This document shows, piece by piece, positions 21,601 through 32,165 of a stretch of DNA of 64,000 nucleotides. How positions within the stretch are numbered: position 1 is the stretch's first letter; each line of letters starts with the position of its first letter. The DNA is taken from positions 803,501 through 867,500 of the forward strand of contig JABMCL010000190.1 of NCBI GenBank assembly GCA_018857735.1, written 5' to 3'. The translations under genes and the position numbers were made by a program. A model generated the notes under the pieces. That model was not told where the DNA came from. It searched no databases and was given only the letters and a program-made list of their open reading frames with translations. The stretch is from Alviniconcha marisindica. Taxonomy: Eukaryota > Mollusca > Gastropoda > Provannidae.

Positions 21601-24066
21601 AAGACCCGAATCGCCTATTTGTTACTCTCACCGAGCATGCAGTATGTCTTGGAGAACAATCTTTGGCTCCCAGGATTGTTGCTGAGGAGAGTCGTTCCAC
21701 CCTGGTGGCACAGTTGCCAGATGGTCGATTGATGCCATTTGACGCGACGCTGCAGGGAAGAATTTTGCTCCGTCAGACCAGAGGACCCGGCGATGCGTGA
21801 AGGAAGAGCATTCTTATAACCTATGCTCTGAGCAGTGCCTATTTGCTGCTGTCTTCTGCACTTCCTGTGGCAGCCCAGGGGGCTCCATCTGAGAGGAGTG
21901 TTTCCTGAAATGTGATGTCCTTGTTGCCATCCTAGGAAGTAAACCATCGTCATTTTTTTGTGTATAGCACTTGCATTGTGTTCCATTTGTCGGCCTGAGC
22001 AGGCGTGATGCTGGCGGTGACGGGATTGCTGTACAGTCTCAAGACCTACAAGACTCGCCGAGAAGCTGTCGTAGACCAGTTTATTAGCAAGAAAACTTAT
22101 GACAGGTGAGTGTGTGTGCACGGGAAGTCGAGCGATGGAAGTGTTCTTGTGCAGGTTGTGTCCACGCAGTAGTGAGGGTCTGGGGTTCAGTCCTTCCCAC
22201 TGCCACGCTTAGAGGACTCGACCTCAGCTCTGGAACTTGGGATCAGTCTTCCTCAGTCCATCAGAGCTGACCCTCTCTGTCCCTTAACCCTTTCTACCCT
22301 GAGCAGTTTTGTCTGCTTGTACCTGACTCAAGTTGAGCCCAGAAACTGGTTTCATCAAACTGGTTTCAAAAGTCATGAATCTATACATACTAGTAAAAGA
22401 AGGGAGATAACTACAACCCACTGCCTTCAGTTGTTCCCAATGTGCCACAGTCAGAGCAAATTTCACTGAATTTCTTTGTATTTTACAAATTTCTTGAACA
22501 TTATGAGCAAGTGCCGAAGCTACACACTTAGGGTGGTTTCAGCTGAGGTGTTTGTTGACGAGGACGGTGATTTTGATCCGGATGTTGCTGATTCTTTATC
22601 AAATTCAAGAGAGCAAGTGTGCGAAACCAGTCAGCAATATAGTGTGGAAATGACAGTTTTCAGACTCTTCAGTGCTAAAAATACAGTAGTAACACCTCAA
22701 ATATTCCTTTCTTCATCTTTCACCAACTGCTGAAAGATAGTAAGTGAATGATATTTACTGAAAATCAAGCACAGCACTGCCTGTTCATGTTTAATAAGGA
22801 GTGCGAAATTTGGTGGCGCTCCCTTACGTAAAAGTGGAGATAATGAGCTCTAAACGCAGCAGCTGTGGTTTTTGAGCAGCAAGGCTAAAAACGCCCAGGC
22901 AGCAGAGGCTGCACAAGCATTAAAGCCTTCAGGGCTGAAAGGTTGAAGTGTTGACCCACAGTTCAGGAGCTTTGTGAAAGTCGAGGTGGCCATCCTGGGC
23001 TTTCCGTCCTAACGAGCCTTATATATGGTTTCTGTGGACGTAAAGCAATATTGAACCCATGCTTCGGCATTGGTCAGTTTATCCCTAATATGTCAGCTGA
23101 CATCCCAGGACATGAAGCTCTACATCATCATCATCATCAAGTGTTGACTAACAGTGAAAATGTACTCCTGATAATGGCCCGGTGCTTTACCTTTAGGTCA
23201 AACTGGCTCGCATCCCCCAGTTTGCCAGCCTTGGAGACTGAAATGCCATCCCAGTGTTGTTTTTACATTCTGGTGGTGTTATGCATCCCAGTGTTGTTTT
23301 ACATTCTGGTGGTGTTGTGGATCCCAGTGTTGTTTTACATTCTGGTGGTGTTGTGCATCCCAGTGTTGTTTTACATTCTGGTGGTGTTGTGCATCCCAGT
23401 GTTGTTTTACATTCTGGTGGTGGTGTGCATCCCAGTGTTTTACATTCTGAGTGGTGTTGTGCATCCCAGTGTTGTTTTACATTCTGGTGGTGGTGTGCAT
23501 CCCAGTGTTTTACATTCTGGTGGTGGTGTGCATCCCAGTGTTTTACATTCTGGTGGTGTTGTGCATCCCAGTGTTTTACAGTCTAGTGGTGTTGTGCATC
23601 CCAGTGTTGTTTTACATTCTGGTGGTGTTGTGCATCCCAGTGTTTTACATTCTAGTGGTGTTGTGCATCCCAGTGTTGTTTTACATTCTGGTGGTGTTGT
23701 GCATCCCAGTGTTGTTTTACATTCTGGTGGTGTTGTGCATCCCAGTGTTGTTTTACATTCTGGTGGTGGTGTGCATTCTTGTGCTGTTGTGCATTCTGGC
23801 AACAGTGTTTCATAGAATTAATTGCTATTTTTGTGTGTGATTGAAATGACGACAGTGCATTTCGTTTCGTTTTTTTCTGTGATTTTTGTTGTTGTTTTAT
23901 AGCACGGAGGTGGCATTGAATGTTCCAGTATCAAACGGTGACAGCGGTATTCATTTTCAGGTTTGATGACGAAGTCCAAGAGGACCTGGAAGAGAGCATC
24001 TCCAACCCTACGGACAATGTCACCATCATGAGCGTAGTTGATCAGATTGAAATCTTGGAAGTATGA
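11658..24066 (+). CDS. TMEM72: TMEM72-like four-helix membrane protein, complete (6 exons)
   Basis: Exons 11658-11736, 17836-17896, 18719-18790, 20696-20829, 22003-22105 and 23961-24066 join with GT-AG introns and agreeing phases to 555 nt, 184 aa. The protein starts MTGPTCDCCGKVF and has four hydrophobic segments: about 12-33 (CRFLGLATALGLWGVGVEAI), 44-68 (FYLLPLAVIITFLETVFLLH), 89-105 (GLLYVLLAIPCFLSP) and 107-127 (TVMLGIISGVMLAVTGLLYS). A basic KTYKTRR stop-transfer patch and an acidic cytoplasmic tail ending QIEILEV follow. The CR(F/L)LG...GVG(V/T)E...FYLL pattern, the E in helix 2 and the ITGL-type helix 4 agree with my memory of vertebrate TMEM72, which is about 90 residues longer. The function of the family is not established. 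The ATG at 11658 is the first in frame; an upstream ATG at 11641 runs into TGA. GAA|GTATGA at 24061 could instead be a weak donor leading to a longer C-terminus. Confidence 0.8.
11737..17835 (+). other. TMEM72-like intron 1
   Basis: 6.1 kb with no gene recognised. It holds poly-G (12173-12187), a directly repeated motif near 12479-12600 (TTTGACCCTACAAGG twice), an A/C-rich block at about 13.38-14.70 kb whose strand bias is opposite to the flanks, a GTAA-tailed dispersed repeat (15538-15600) and poly-C (17113-17130). Confidence 0.6.
15538..15603 (-). mobile_element. Dispersed repeat with GTAA tail (family C)
   Basis: GTAAGTAAGGAAGGAACTTGGTGTTTTACGCCCAGCC, then GTGCGGTTATATCA. Read on the - strand it ends CTGGGCGTAAAACACCAAG then a TTAC-type tail. 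Other copies: 19114-19166, 37313-37355, 49682-49724, 63551-63622. Confidence 0.7.
17836..17896 (+). CDS. TMEM72: TMEM72-like exon 2
   Basis: 61 nt after TTTTTCAG, before GTAAGT, phase 1 in, phase 2 out. Encodes GLWGVGVEAIFYHHELGFYL. The GVGxE motif completes helix 1. Confidence 0.82.
18294..18391. mobile_element. Half copy of fold-back element family A
   Basis: AGATCCAAACACATAAAAGG followed by GGTAATCCCCTTTCTGAAG. It matches the left arm of 4761-4955; the right arm is missing. Confidence 0.75.
18604..18670. repeat. (TA)n microsatellite
   Basis: About 66 bp of alternating AT, ending some 50 bp before the acceptor of TMEM72-like exon 3. Confidence 0.97.
18719..18790 (+). CDS. TMEM72: TMEM72-like exon 3
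   Basis: 72 nt between TTTTGCAG and GTAAGG, phase 2 in and out. Encodes LPLAVIITFLETVFLLHYCV plus ELCV, helix 2 with a buried glutamate. A 66-bp TA run lies about 50 bp upstream of the acceptor. Confidence 0.85.
19114..19166 (-). mobile_element. Dispersed repeat with GTAA tail (family C)
   Basis: AGTAAGTAAGTTGGTGTTTTACGCCC then AGTCAGCCAGTGCGGTTATA; best-preserved copy of this family in the window. Confidence 0.75.
19697..19815. mobile_element. Shortened copy of fold-back element family B
   Basis: Holds CAAGGGAGTTAATTGGCGCT, then AACAACAAAGACC, then GTATTGATTCTGCAGG and CTTGTTCTGTTTGAG. The middle and most of the right arm are deleted relative to 25828-26130. It lies between two direct copies of AGACTTTGTTGCTGCTA (at about 19662 and 19831). 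Confidence 0.65.
20696..20829 (+). CDS. TMEM72: TMEM72-like exon 4
   Basis: 134 nt between TTTCAG and GTCAGT, phase 2 in, phase 1 out. Encodes SPSSICVRVWDAVLWLDDWR then KGLLYVLLAIPCFLSPKTVM and LGIIS. The last 60 bp and the donor are amplified downstream. Confidence 0.85.
20753..21340 (+). repeat. Tandem array of TMEM72 exon-4 end plus 5' splice site, 7 copies
   Basis: Each unit holds TGCTGCTAGCCATCCC..., the last ~60 bp of exon 4, then the donor GGTCAGT and the intron stub ATCAGTGTC. Donor positions are 20830 (real), 20907, 20984, 21075, 21160, 21243 and 21325, so spacing is 77, 77, 91, 85, 83 and 82 bp. Copies 2 and 3 are nearly identical to the exon. Later copies decay but keep GTCAGT. 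Confidence 0.92.
21484..21645. mobile_element. Diverged copy of fold-back element family B
   Basis: GATCATGAAACAGAATGAGA, then AAGGGAGTTG, GAAAGACGTCAC and ACAAAGACCCGAATCGCC. It matches the outer flank and left arm of family B. It lies in the intron between TMEM72-like exons 4 and 5. Confidence 0.65.
22003..22105 (+). CDS. TMEM72: TMEM72-like exon 5
   Basis: 103 nt between GAGCAG and GTGAGT, phase 1 in, phase 2 out. Encodes GVMLAVTGLLYSLKTYKTRR and EAVVDQFISKKTYD. Helix 4 and the basic cytoplasmic border. Confidence 0.85.
22963..23115 (+). mobile_element. Dispersed SINE-like repeat (family D)
   Basis: GTTCAGGAGCTTTGTGAAAG, CCTAACGAGCCTTATATATG, GGACGTAAAGCAATATTGAA, CTTCGGCATTGGTCAG and TCCCTAATATGTCAGCTGAC. 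About 80% similar by eye to 54044-54213 and to the reverse-strand copy at 42742-42918. Confidence 0.8.
23244..23805 (+). repeat. 36/33-bp minisatellite in TMEM72-like intron 5, about 15 copies
   Basis: Monomer GTGCATCCCAGTGTTGTTTT plus ACATTCTGGTGGTGTT (36 bp), with a 33-bp variant lacking one GTT. Both lengths are multiples of 3, so the array is open in several frames on both strands, up to 254 codons. No family is recognisable. It ends about 155 bp before the last coding exon. Confidence 0.95.
23961..24066 (+). CDS. TMEM72: TMEM72-like exon 6 with stop
   Basis: 106 nt after TTTTCAG, phase 2 in, stop TGA at 24064-24066. Encodes RFDDEVQEDLEESISNPTDN and VTIMSVVDQIEILEV, an acidic tail. Confidence 0.75.
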
Positions 24067-25357
24067 CACTGCACCTGTTCTTAGTTTATTGCTATTGTAC
24101 TATACCGAGCAACACCTTTTGCTTGGGTCATCTCTGCAACAGTGGTCTGCTTTTGGAGGTTCATGGACATGGAAGTGTTTCGTGCACTTAGGGCCAACCA
24201 CTTTTGGTACCTGGTGAAGAGTCTCGAGTGACGTGGTGCCTGCCTCAGTGGAGAGGTTGCACACAGGAGGTTGTGTCGTGTGGTTGTATGTGTGGGTGGG
24301 TGTCTGCGTGAGCGTGCATGCGTGTATGCATGCTTGCATGTGTGCGTGTGTGTGTGTGTGTGAGAGAGTGAGATATCTCATCTTCGATGAACTCAGGCTG
24401 AAGCAGTGTTTAGGTTTTCTGGTCTGCATAGTGTTGCGTCTGTGTTGAGGCTAACTTTTAAAAGTACCTGACAGTTTCTTCACCTGCTCAGACGTGGAAA
24501 ATGTCAGAGATCTTAAAGAATGGTGCATTTGTGTGCTGCTTGTTGCCGTTCTCACAAACAGGATTGCTTTGAAGCTAATGGTTTTCTTCTTTAAAGAGGC
24601 TAGCTTGTAGTAACCCCAGTTTTTTCATGTTGCATTGGCTGTGGATTTATTGCATCACACTGAGTTTTTAGAAGAGAGTGGGACATTAATATTTTTGTCC
24701 AGGGGGAAATAGATCAGTCAGAATGGAGTTGAATGATGTTCAACTGAAGAGATCTAGAATTATTTCTGAAAAAGTGAAAACTTACAAGTTTGTCCATCTG
24801 GTTCTGGTTTGCATGCTTGCTGACATTGGAGTAGGTTTGAAAAAGAGCTGCTGGCATTCTTTTAGATTAATCAGTGTGCCATTTGCAAAAAGTAAGTCAT
24901 GAATACATTTTTCTATGTGGTTTGTGCTACAAAATTCTGCTTGATGTTACTGTTGGTATTATTTCTTGTGAATGAGAACAGCTTTGATATTGAAGAGCAT
25001 GTTACAGACATATTTTGTAGTGTTTTTACTTTTGTTATCACCCCGTGCCTTGTATGACTACATGTTGATGAGAATATCAACAGTACTTGTAAACCACCCT
25101 CTGCATGAACTTCATCCAGAAACTCCAGACATACTTGCCATTTACATCTCAAACTGCTGAAAGAATTGTACTTTAGTTCAGATATTGTCATTCACTTCAA
25201 CCTATCGATCAAATGGTATTTTTATTGGGCAAATCCATGTGGTATGTTCTCAGTGCCTCACATAATACTATTCTAATACTAACACAAAAAACGCTCGTAC
25301 CTGCCCTTAAAATAATGTACAATCATGGAATACCAGTGCTGATAAGACACATGCACA

Positions 25358-25388
<31 letters not shown>

Positions 25389-25827
25389 ATGCAACACACC
25401 CAGTGGCTGTTTTGCCATCTGGCTTCAGATTGTTGTTCACTCGTGGTAGTTTGTGAGGTGGTTGTGTGGTGTGTATTTAGACATTGCTATGAAACTGTGT
25501 ATCCATTGTACATAGAGGAATTCAGACAGGATCTGTGTGAGTGTGGTCAGCTATGCCCTTGGTGCCTTTGCATTATACCTATGATAGGTGAGAGTTGATA
25601 TTCTGTACACATCCTGAGCAGTCCACTCTCCTGACATACTCTGAGCACTTGCTAGTCTGGCAGGCTGGTTATCATTTGTATTTTAAAATTTTCTTTTGAT
25701 AAAACCGTGAAAGAAAATGTCCCTGTCATTTTGTAAAACAATGTTTTAAACTATATTGCAAGCAATTTGTCAGTCATAAATTTATCAAGCATTTATTGCT
25801 GCTGTTTGCTTTATGCAAAACAACAAA

Positions 25828-26130
25828 CAAGGGAGTTCATTGGCGCTTGAAAGATGTCACGCAAACACAACAACAAAGACCCGAGTCACCTACGGTAACT
25901 CACCTGGCATGCCAGTAAATACAAGGTACATAAACTCCACCAGAAGCATACCATCTGAGAATGTGTGTCTGGTAGAGATTATGTACCTTGTATTTACTTG
26001 CATGAGTGAGAGCTACTGTAGACGACTGGTCTTTGGTTTTTTTTGTGTGTGACATCTTTTAAGCGCTGATTACCTCCCTTGTGTGTTGATTCTGCACAGG
26101 CACATTGGGCCTCATTCTGTTTCAGATCAT
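25828..26130. mobile_element. Fold-back (MITE-like) element, family B, with ~115-bp arms
   Basis: The left arm from ACAAGGGAGTTCATTGGCGC, through AACAACAAAGACCCGAGTC and AAATACAAGGTACATAA, is mirrored on the right by TTATGTACCTTGTATTT, GGTCTTTGG, GACATCTTTTAAGCGCTGAT and CTCCCTTGTGT. Relatives at 19697, 21484 and 57235 share a further flank (TTGATTCTGCACAGG... CTCATTCTGTTTC), so the element probably extends to about 26130. No coding capacity. Confidence 0.82.
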
Positions 26131-29061
26131 GCAAACTAAACTGAATGCAAAGGTTGTGTTAACTTGTAAGTTTACTGTTGAACAAAAGATATTTTTACAT
26201 TTTTTCTTTTCTTTTTCCGCATTTTCTGGACCAGACTAATATATATTATACTGAAGGGAAAGCACAGTGCATTTGTTTTTGTTTTTTGGGTGTTTGTTGC
26301 AAAAGTGCCTTTCTCTAACATCATGCAGGGAATTGTGATTTTAACTCGTTCACCCCTATTGGCCTTAACTGGGCTTAAATGTACTCAAATGTTGGTACCA
26401 AAATAAGTCAATGAAATTTGTTTTGGTTTTGCTGTTTTAGTCATTTTTATCTCTGGGGGTTGCTTCTGTTGAGGGATCACAAGTCCTTGCTAGTCATCCA
26501 CTCCTTTCTTTTTCTTTTTGTGGTTGTTGTTTTGCTTCTCTGTTAAAAGTTGTCTGTGAAATTTAGCATGTATTGTATTTGTGAGTTGCTTTATAGCTGA
26601 TCAACTGTTTGGTTGTTGTCTTTTCTTTTTATAGCAGCATTCTTGACACAACTTGTGTATTGTTAAAGCACATGCATTTGGACCTTGCACACTTCTTGCT
26701 GGTTCAGCTATGTTTTACACTATGTTTTGTACAGGTCTGTTTGTTCCTTGTATTTTTGGAAACTGTTAAGATCTGGCACTCAACTTCTCAAGAATGTTTT
26801 TATACTTTTAGTTTTTTTCCTTGATGCTTTGTTGGCACATTTGTTGCCCTTTTGTGTGGGTAAGTAAACTAACATGCACATATCTTACACAAGCACTGAG
26901 ATTTTGTTTCCAAGCACTGAGATTTCTTTGTTAATACAAAGCGTGTATGTTTTACATCTTCTTTCAGTAATTTGCGGTAATTTTCCAAAACCTAATTATA
27001 CGCTGGGGTGTATCAAGAGCTGTTTCACATGCACTTTGTTTGGTTGTTTCTCCCTTTCCTAATGTACGGATTACGGTTCTCTCTGCTGAGGACCAAGAGC
27101 TAGCAGAGGTTTTTGCCTTGACAAAGTCAGAATATCATTTTGCCTGCTGCTTCTACTGCCAGCAATTCTGCTTTTCTAATTTCAACCTGGGGAGGGTTCA
27201 TTTATCTTCATTTTTTGTCAGTCCTCTTCAGACATGAAGTGGCATAATGCGATGAGCAGTGAACTTGGGCATCAACTATCTGGTCACACACTGCCTTGTT
27301 CATGACTGGGGGGGGGGGGGGGGGGGGAGGTTGCTGGTTTTTTTTAGCAAATGGAATGGATCGTCTGAAGGCAAGTGTGAATGTTTTCATAGTTATAAAT
27401 TTGGGAATATGGGACAGCTGGAATGTTGTCAGATTTTGAAGAAGCTGCATGAAGAAGCTCTCCACTCTGTATTGATCCTGTGTGTAGTGTTGATGGGGGG
27501 GGGGGGGGGGGTGATATGAATATTAAAGTGTATTTTGGCTTTTTGTTTTTTGCTATGCAGTTCTTACTCTGAAAGAGCACTGTTGTTGTTTTGCGTATTT
27601 GTTGTTGTTGTTGTCTTTTTCCCTCAGATCCTTGTATACTTAAGGTTTGAGCTTTTGCTGTTGATTTGAGTAACTTGTTGGGTCCGTGATGAAAGGTAAA
27701 CTGGCCCAAAGTGTTTATGAAATACAAAAATGGGTCAGGAACACCTATCTTGTCTGTTGGGATCTTGATCTGAATGTATATACACATCAGTGGACTGACA
27801 TTGTAATTCTTAGGTTTACAGTGCTCATCTCAGATATCCCCTTTCCAAATATTCATTTTGACAAAAATACTGTTGTGCTGTGCAATAGTATGCAGAATAT
27901 AATTTATTTGTGGTGCACACATTGTTCACCGGAAATGAATATATTACAGCTGAAAAAAAGCGAAGAGGTCATGTCTGGTTTATAATACTGAATAAACATG
28001 CAACATGTTAATTGAATCCTGTTACCTTGTGTCCGATGTTGGAGAATCTCTCTCACAGAAAAGATCATTTAGTTGAATCCTGTTACCCTTGTGTCTGATG
28101 TTGGAGAATCACTCACAGAAAGGATCGTATCTCTTAAACTTACACCAAATCACGTTTAAATGAGCCACTGGAGTATTTCCCTGCATTTTGATGTAAAATA
28201 TTTGGCTGAAGAAAATGACTAAACTATTGGTTGATGTATTTAGTCCATGCAGTGAAACAGACATCCTTTCTAGAATTCTTGTGTATTTCACCAGACAGAT
28301 CAGCCAGTCATCACTGACTGAGCTGAAGTACTTCTAACCACACAGAACTATGGTTCTACATAAATGGCTGCAAGTGTTGCATTTTCTGTTCTGTTCACAA
28401 CACTGGGACCCCTTCTGAAGGTACCGCAGCCCAAGTTGATGATAAAAATCAACATTCCGCTGAACCTGGTGGAAAGGATCACACCATTTATTAGCTGCCT
28501 GAATCAGGAGTGTTTTGTTCATCTTCTTCAGCCAGCTGTTTTACTGCATCACCAGGGTAAGCTTTCTCTTGGGAATATTCAAGATGTTTTATTTTTTATC
28601 TCTTGTTACTCACAGTACCCCACGCTATCTTCACACATATATCTAATTTTGGATGTAACCATTTTCATGTAAGCTTGTCCAGTGTATGCATGTACCACTT
28701 GAACAACCTATGATCTTGGTATGCATATTTTCAAGCAAATCCTCTAAGAGGGCAGGCATACATAAAGTGAACTTGTTTTTTTCATTGTCTTCTGGAGATA
28801 TTGATTTTCATGCAAGTCTGTGCAATGATCAGTTAGCCAGACAAGGCAGTTAGCAGTCTGTGGCAAATTTCTCGGCCAGTATCATAGTTATGTCTCTCAG
28901 ATTTGGCATGCTAACATCTGAGGAGCTTTTTTGAGGTCATACTAAAGGAATTGTGAAGCTAAAAGTTGTATACCTTTTTTTGATCCTATAGCTTTTGTTG
29001 TACAGTGATTTTATGTACCGATGGGATCATGTACATAGTGCTTTTAGTGACCTTGGTAGAA

Positions 29062-29063
<2 letters not shown>

Positions 29064-29117
<54 letters not shown>
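29064..29117. repeat. (TA)n microsatellite
   Basis: About 54 bp of alternating AT. Confidence 0.97.
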
Positions 29118-29119
<2 letters not shown>

Positions 29120-29969
29120 ATTTAACCCTTCCACTGCCACACTTGCCACCCTGTCACTCGAAAATGACCCAGAACATGCGAAATTTGAAATCCATAAGCC
29201 TTTTTTCTTTTTGCATCAGCATGTGAAGTTTTCACAGTATTAAAAACAGATTTGTTCTAAGACCAGAAAATACTCCGCTTGCAGGCATGTGTTAGCACTT
29301 TTCATCCCAAAAATGTTACAGACAGCAAAGCAGCAGCAAAGGGGTTAAAAGAGATAATTGTCAGAAATAATGTTTCCAACATGGTAAAAAAATTTTTTGT
29401 TGAGTGTGTGTTTGTTTGTGTGTGTGTGTGTGCATGTATGTGCCTTTTAAAAAATATTTTTGTTATATACTGCTTTAGCACAGTCTTTCAAACTTCGCTT
29501 GATATAACCTGTCAAGTTTCACCCCTTCACACCAGTTCTGGTGACACTGTTTCAAGGGCCCGTACACTGCACAATCACCTGGAGCAATTCTAATGTTTAC
29601 ACTTAGCCTGTTGAGAATTTCCACAGGGCCCTACCCACTCAAACTAGACAGGCTCAAGAAAATAATGGAGGTTGCATTTTCCCATTCAGATTCTGAATGT
29701 GAGTCGAGATTTTTCCCTTCTTATTCACTTTGTTCATGAATCCCAGTGAATTGATTGCTCTCTTCTGCTTTTATGTACTTCAGTTAGTGGGATTATGAAG
29801 GGGGGGGGGGGACTACCAGTTGTGCCTGTACAGACAGAATTGCGATAGTTGTTTTCAATAAGCACAAATCGCCCTATTAAGCTTTTTGAAAATTGTACCG
29901 TGATCGTTTTATTCATTTGAGCGATATCAGAATCCTAACAAAGGATGCCTTCTTTACAAGCTTGAGCGC

Positions 29970-29975
29970 AATAAA
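29970..29975 (+). terminator. Candidate poly(A) signal for the TMEM72-like gene
   Basis: AATAAA followed by GAGGTGTGTTGTTTAATAG and AGGTGTGTTGTTAG, a strong GU-rich downstream element, just before the + strand base bias flips. Confidence 0.45.
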
Positions 29976-30448
29976 GAGGTGTGTTGTTTAATAGTGAGGT
30001 GTGTTGTTAGTAATCCATGTTGTTCTGTTTGTGCGAGTGTGCGCGCCTGTGTATTTCTCATGAAAATGGGTCAGCAAAAATACTGATCACACACAGAAGG
30101 GTGAGACAGACAGTCACTCCATTAAATCATGTTCATATCTTCAGAAGTTTTTATTTGAAAGTTGATAAGAAATGGACACATAATATACAAATAGAATCTA
30201 AGTGGAACACAGAGTATTTGGGCCAACATTTAATGTTTCAGATGTAGGAATGTGAAAAAAATGGCTGTGAAAATGGACCTAATGAGCCATATACACTCCA
30301 ACTTGCCTTTGCCCATCTTGTAGGCTAACTTCAAGTGACCACTTCACGTTGTGGAACATTCCTGTTTAACAGAAAGGGTCGGGGGGTGGGAAACTACTCG
30401 ATATGGCCAACTGTGCTAACACAACTCTTTTGAGCTGCAGATCTCGTA

Positions 30449-30454
30449 TTTATT
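30449..30454 (-). terminator. Candidate distal poly(A) signal for CNOT6
   Basis: TTTATT on + is AATAAA on -. Downstream on the - strand comes AAAAGAGTTGTGTTAGCAC, a GU-rich element. It coincides with the start of the A-rich (+ strand) territory. Confidence 0.4.
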
Positions 30455-32071
30455 TCATTTCTTAAAGGCAAACAAAAGCAACAACAAAAAAAGAACCACA
30501 TATACAAAAACGCAAAGGCATGAAGGAAGAAGACACAAAACATATCCACAACAAGCAAAATACAGATTCCACACAATATCAATCTAAATCAAAGCAAAAA
30601 CAATGAAAATGTGAAGAGCAGAGGCTTGTTCTCTTTTTCCCCCAACATGGGAGGAAATGCAAAACATTATTTTCCTTCAGACTTGTAATCTGATCTGTGA
30701 AATGAGGGCACTGTGAATGGATTTTGTATGAACAGGTACAGCTCATAGCCACTCCTTATCAAACAAAGTTTGAAATACAGTGCTCCGAACAAAAGCATTT
30801 GTGGAGGCTCTTAACAGGTAAATCGCATTCCTGAAATTAAGGCCACGGTGACCTAAAAGTGCCGTGCACATGACACATTGACAGTCTACACATAGTTTGG
30901 TCAGTGTTTGAATCTGATCAGCTAACCATCCATAAAACTATTATTTTTACCTTCTATCTTTTGCTAAGCTTAGCCAAGGTACTGCAATCAATGCATAAGA
31001 TTCAATCATAGTTGCCATCATGCAAAGTTTGAAAGATCCCTCCAGTACAATTTTAATACAAAGGAAATGCAATTAATATTTTTGTCACAGACAGCTGGCC
31101 AAGATAATATACATCATTACCGGGACACATTTTTCTGTATGTTAAAAACAAAAAGAAAAGCAAACGGTCATCAAACTAGATACAAAAAAATAAAAAATAA
31201 AAATAATAAAGGCTTAACACAGCAGAACAAACATGGACCAATACAACACAGAACCTTAAGTATTTATTACAGCCTAAGCTCACAGCTGGTTGCCAATTAA
31301 AACCTTGTAACTCTGTTCTTCCTCCACAGACTTGAGCACTTTTGAAGACCTAATTTATTTGTACATTTTCTTTGAAGCACTCAAAGTTCTAAATAATACA
31401 CTGTACAATCGTGGAAAAATTCCTGTTAAAAACGAACGCAGAAAACCTCGCAAGTCCCCTTTCGCAGGCAGCCGATTCATGATAGGCAAGTTGTTACATG
31501 TAATTCATTTAACACCTTAGCAAAGACAAAACAAATCTATACAGATTTCAGAGTTTTAATCTGTCTGCAACTGCTAAACGTTTGTACCTTAATTGTGAGA
31601 TTCACAGCCTCCGTCTTGATGCCAGCAGAGGCCAGTGGTGTTCAGGTAACAGGAACAACAGAGTAAATTCAATTTCACAACTGTAGAGTACTGAGCAGCA
31701 CAGACTTTCCATGGATGGGCTTGTTAGAATGACACTGTCATTGTCAAACAAAGAGAATTTCACCATCCATCATTCCACACCAACATCCGGGGGGGGGGGG
31801 GGGGGGTCACTTCTCTTTAACAGAAAACAACTCTTGTTGACAACTGTGGTGGTTGTTTTTTGGCATGCAATGTTTACCACAATCTTTGGGAGCAAGAAAA
31901 GATCTTCATGTCAATAAATGTCTGATATAAATAGAATTGTTGAATTTCTAAACCAGATTTTTGTACGAAAAAAAAAGAGAAAGAAAAAAAGTGTTTCTTC
32001 CAAACACTTGAGGCATTGAACACATCACAACTGAAACCGGATAAGTACATTTTCATTTTTCGTTGCTTAAC

Positions 32072-32165
32072 TGTTGCTTGAAAAAGGGGCTCACCCTCAA
32101 AATGTGCATGTTTTGCATTGTTATGTTAAATTAGCATTCATTTTAACCTTTTATGGGTTTGGATT
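32072..32165. mobile_element. Half copy of fold-back element family A
   Basis: GCTTGAAAAAGGGGCTCACC through AACCTTTTATGGGTTTGGAT; right-arm type, paired with nothing nearby. Confidence 0.7.

Larger units (their letters stand above)
24067..29990 (+). other. Presumed long 3'UTR / downstream region of TMEM72-like gene
   Basis: 5.9 kb, T-rich on the + strand, without a recognisable gene. It contains element B (25828-26130), poly-C plus CA (25358-25390), poly-G (27308-27327, 27497-27512), TA (29064-29117) and a duplicated GTTGAATCCTGTTACC stretch (28011-28110). Confidence 0.45.

Noticed and set aside
23244..23805. CRISPR array
   Set aside because: Direct tandem units without unique spacers in a eukaryotic intron; a minisatellite.
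23051..23815. 254-codon protein on the + strand
   Set aside because: Mostly the 36/33-bp minisatellite, with the family D repeat at its start.
28364..28556. Open frame MAASVAFSVLFTTLG... followed by GGTAAG
   Set aside because: No family recognised, no acceptor or partner exon, and it lies in the presumed TMEM72 3'UTR; treated as chance.
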